Assembly (NCBI GenBank): GCA_014378805.1
Contig: JACMMY010000221.1
Location: 1-6,921 of the forward strand
Reading direction: 5' to 3'
DNA length: 6,921 nucleotides
Source of the DNA: Moraxellaceae bacterium
GTDB taxonomy: Bacteria; Pseudomonadota; Gammaproteobacteria; Pseudomonadales; Moraxellaceae
The position numbers and the translations under genes were made by a program. Under the pieces are notes generated by a model that saw only the letters and a list, made by a program, of their open reading frames with translations, was not told where the DNA came from and searched no databases. This document shows positions 5,330-6,921 of the stretch, one piece after another. Each line of letters begins with the position of its first letter. The stretch's first letter is position 1.

Positions 5330-5343
5330 TTTCACATACTTAT

Positions 5344-6783
5344 TTAAGCTTTACGTTTACGTTGGATCGCATGGATTGCACGACCATCAACTGCCAAAGC
5401 AGCCTCATGCACCACTTCTGATAAAGTTGGATGAGCAAAAGTCATTAACTGTAAATCTTCAACGCTTGAAACAAACTCAAGTGCGATCATGCCTTCATGC
5501 ACAATATCGCCAGCGCCAGCGCCAATGACATGCATACCGAGTAAACGATCTGTTTTTGCATCCGCGACAAACTTCACAAAACCTTGCGTTTCGCCAGTGG
5601 CTAAAGCTCGACCATTGACTGCGAATGCAAACTGACCAGTTTTTACTTCATGACCTTTTGCAGTCGCCGCTTCTTCTGTCAAACCAACCCATGCAATTTC
5701 AGGGCTGGTATAAATCACGCTAATAATCGTTTCGTAATTCACCTGCGCGGCATGACCTTGGATGCGTTCGACCGCCATTACACCTTCTTCCATCGCTTTA
5801 TGAGCTAGCATCGGACCACGAACTAAGTCACCCACTGCGTAAACGCCTTCAACTGAGGTCAGGCATTGATCATTGACATCGACCAAGCCGCGATCAGTCA
5901 TTTTAACGCCGCTATCTTCAGCCAGTAATTCTGCGGTATATGCTTTACGCCCCACGCAGACAATTAGTTTGTCAAACACTTGTGTTTTATCTTCACCAGC
6001 TTGGTTGTAACTGACTGTCACTTTGCCATTTTCAACTTGAGTTGCAGTAACTTTTGCGTTTAAACGGATGTCTAAACCTTGCTTAGTGAGAATCTTCTGA
6101 GACTCTTTTGCAACCGCTTTATCTGCCATGGGTAAAAAAGTATCTAGCGCTTCAAATACAACCACTTCAGAGCCGAGACGACGCCATACTGAACCGAGTT
6201 CCAAACCAATCACACCTGCGCCGATTACGCCGAGTGTTTGTGGAACAGAGGTAAAATCTAAGGCACCTGTCGAATCCACAATCTCTTGTTCATTCACAGG
6301 AGCAACAGGGATATTAATAGGAACTGAACCCGAAGCGAGGATTACATATTTTGCGTCTATAAGTTGTACAGCAGAACCATCAAGCGGGGTAAATTCTACT
6401 TTTTTTCCAGCTAGTAACTTACCAGCACCTTGTAACCACTGAATTTTATTACCTGATAATAAAGCAGCAATCCCACTGGTCAATTGATCCACAACTTTAT
6501 CTTTGCGCGCAATCATCGTGGCGATATCAATCTCCACTTTCCCAGTGGTAATACCATGGGCGGCAAGATCGTGAGTCGTGCTTTCATAACGATGTGACGT
6601 ATCGAGCAATGCTTTTGATGGAATACAACCGATATTCAGACACGTACCACCGAGTGATGGCTTACCTTTATGAACACGTTTTTCGATACAGGCGACTTTC
6701 ATCCCCAATTGAGCAGCACGAATTGCCGCTTCGTAGCCACCAGGACCGCCACCAATGACGACGAGATCATATTGTTCAGACAT
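5344..6783 (-). CDS. lpd: Dihydrolipoyl dehydrogenase (E3 of 2-oxoacid dehydrogenase complexes)
   Basis: FAD flavoprotein that reoxidises the dihydrolipoyl arm of E2 and reduces NAD+, here most likely for 2-oxoglutarate dehydrogenase. The 479 residues are normal for the family. The FAD-binding GGGPGGYEAA is at 11-20 and the redox disulphide motif GGTCLNIGCIPSK at 45-57 (Cys48 and Cys53). The NAD-binding Rossmann motif GAGVIGLELG is at 188-197, the second FAD motif YAVGDL at 315-320, and the C-terminal interface domain carries HPTLSE (451-456) with the catalytic His451 and Glu456. All catalytic residues are present. The start has AGAGGA seven bases upstream (6796-6791). It is first of three same-strand genes with sucC and sucD, consecutive in function; sucAB is expected further right in relatives but is not in the window. 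Confidence 0.97.
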   Translation of the reverse strand: MSEQYDLVVIGGGPGGYEAAIRAAQLGMKVACIEKRVHKGKPSLGGTCLNIGCIPSKALLDTSHRYESTTHDLAAHGITTGKVEIDIATMIARKDKVVDQLTSGIAALLSGNKIQWLQGAGKLLAGKKVEFTPLDGSAVQLIDAKYVILASGSVPINIPVAPVNEQEIVDSTGALDFTSVPQTLGVIGAGVIGLELGSVWRRLGSEVVVFEALDTFLPMADKAVAKESQKILTKQGLDIRLNAKVTATQVENGKVTVSYNQAGEDKTQVFDKLIVCVGRKAYTAELLAEDSGVKMTDRGLVDVNDQCLTSVEGVYAVGDLVRGPMLAHKAMEEGVMAVERIQGHAAQVNYETIISVIYTSPEIAWVGLTEEAATAKGHEVKTGQFAFAVNGRALATGETQGFVKFVADAKTDRLLGMHVIGAGAGDIVHEGMIALEFVSSVEDLQLMTFAHPTLSEVVHEAALAVDGRAIHAIQRKRKA

Positions 6784-6790
6784 CTATTTA

Positions 6791-6796
6791 TCCTCT
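6791..6796 (-). promoter_or_regulatory. lpd ribosome binding site
   Basis: AGAGGA ends seven bases before the ATG at 6783, a good match that fixes the lpd start. Confidence 0.75.
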
Positions 6797-6800
6797 AGTT

Positions 6801-6833
6801 TCTTTTCTGACACTTATATGACGTTAGAAAAGA
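6801..6833. repeat. 8-bp inverted repeat in the lpd leader
   Basis: TCTTTTCT (6801-6808) and AGAAAAGA (6826-6833) are perfect complements around 17 bases. The interval overlaps promoter-like hexamers in the lpd sense, TTGACT (6838-6833) and TATAAG (6818-6813), but their 14-base spacing is too short for a normal sigma-70 promoter. It could be an operator or a hairpin in the leader. Confidence 0.35.
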
Positions 6834-6842
6834 GTCAATATC

Positions 6843-6872
6843 AGGGGGTATTCTTCTTGAGAACGTCCCCCT
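6843..6872. repeat. G5/C5 hairpin upstream of lpd
   Basis: AGGGGG (6843-6848) and CCCCCT (6867-6872) form a GC-rich base. Inside, TTCT (6851-6854) pairs with AGAA (6860-6863). The run of five G is conspicuous in this AT-rich gap. No clear T-run follows in the lpd sense. Confidence 0.4.
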
Positions 6873-6903
6873 ACTTTTAAGTTTCCCTTATGAGGAATCT
6901 CTT

Positions 6904-6918
6904 AAAAAACAAAAAAAT
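6904..6918 (-). other. T-rich tract at the right edge, possible terminator tail
   Basis: In the lpd sense this reads TTTTTTTGTTTTTT. It could be the U-tract of a terminator whose stem lies outside the window, which would end transcription before lpd. The stem is not visible, so this stays a suggestion. Confidence 0.2.
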
Positions 6919-6921
6919 TAA

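Noticed and set aside
5256..5528. 90-codon plus-strand reading frame across the lpd 3' end
   Set aside because: It is antisense to conserved Lpd residues and to the intergenic hairpin. The product is His/Gln-rich with no family resemblance.
6128..6442. 104-codon plus-strand reading frame inside lpd
   Set aside because: It is a shadow of the Lpd NAD-binding domain; the Ser/Thr/Pro-rich product is an antisense artefact.
6813..6838. TTGACT and TATAAG as an lpd promoter
   Set aside because: The hexamers are good, but the 14-base spacing is too short for a standard sigma-70 promoter; it is kept only as a note under the inverted repeat.

Overview
The window reads as an ordinary chromosomal stretch of a gamma-proteobacterium of the Acinetobacter/Moraxellaceae type. 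This is inferred from the protein character of Lpd, SucC, SucD and Bfd, the moderate AT bias, AT-rich intergenic gaps, and an lpd-sucC-sucD run as I recall it from Acinetobacter. It was not confirmed by a database search. I see no mobile element, CRISPR array, tRNA, rRNA or phage gene. I found no new multi-gene system; the most interesting signals are regulatory RNA structures and one composite lipoprotein.

Layout. Bases 1-650 (minus) are the 5' part of thrS, cut by the window edge. Bases 651-1089 are a divergent regulatory gap. It holds, leftward, a structured thrS leader with an anticodon-arm mimic (loop UUCGUAC, threonine anticodon CGU), and, rightward, a consensus promoter for bfd with a Fur box in its spacer. 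bfd (1090-1284, plus) encodes the bacterioferritin-associated ferredoxin. A short gap with a REP-like hairpin leads to a plus-strand lipoprotein gene (1446-2390) whose C-terminal domain resembles the LprI/DUF1311 family. A perfect 17-bp inverted repeat separates it from a convergent YciA-type acyl-CoA thioesterase gene (2510-2923, minus).

The rest is a minus-strand TCA-cycle cluster read right to left: lpd (5344-6783), sucC (4017-5180) and sucD (3115-4005), ending in a good intrinsic terminator at 3020-3058. Lpd supplies the E3 subunit of the 2-oxoglutarate dehydrogenase complex, which makes succinyl-CoA. SucCD then converts that to succinate with substrate-level phosphorylation, so the three genes encode consecutive steps. 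In relatives, sucA and sucB would lie just upstream, beyond the right edge. The last 138 bases contain no sucB sequence, only hairpins and a T-rich tract, so lpd sits at least that far from whatever precedes it.

Regulatory themes: translational autoregulation of thrS by tRNA mimicry (strong by analogy with E. coli), iron repression of bfd by Fur, and tight sucC-sucD coupling, with the sucD Shine-Dalgarno sequence overlapping the sucC stop codon.
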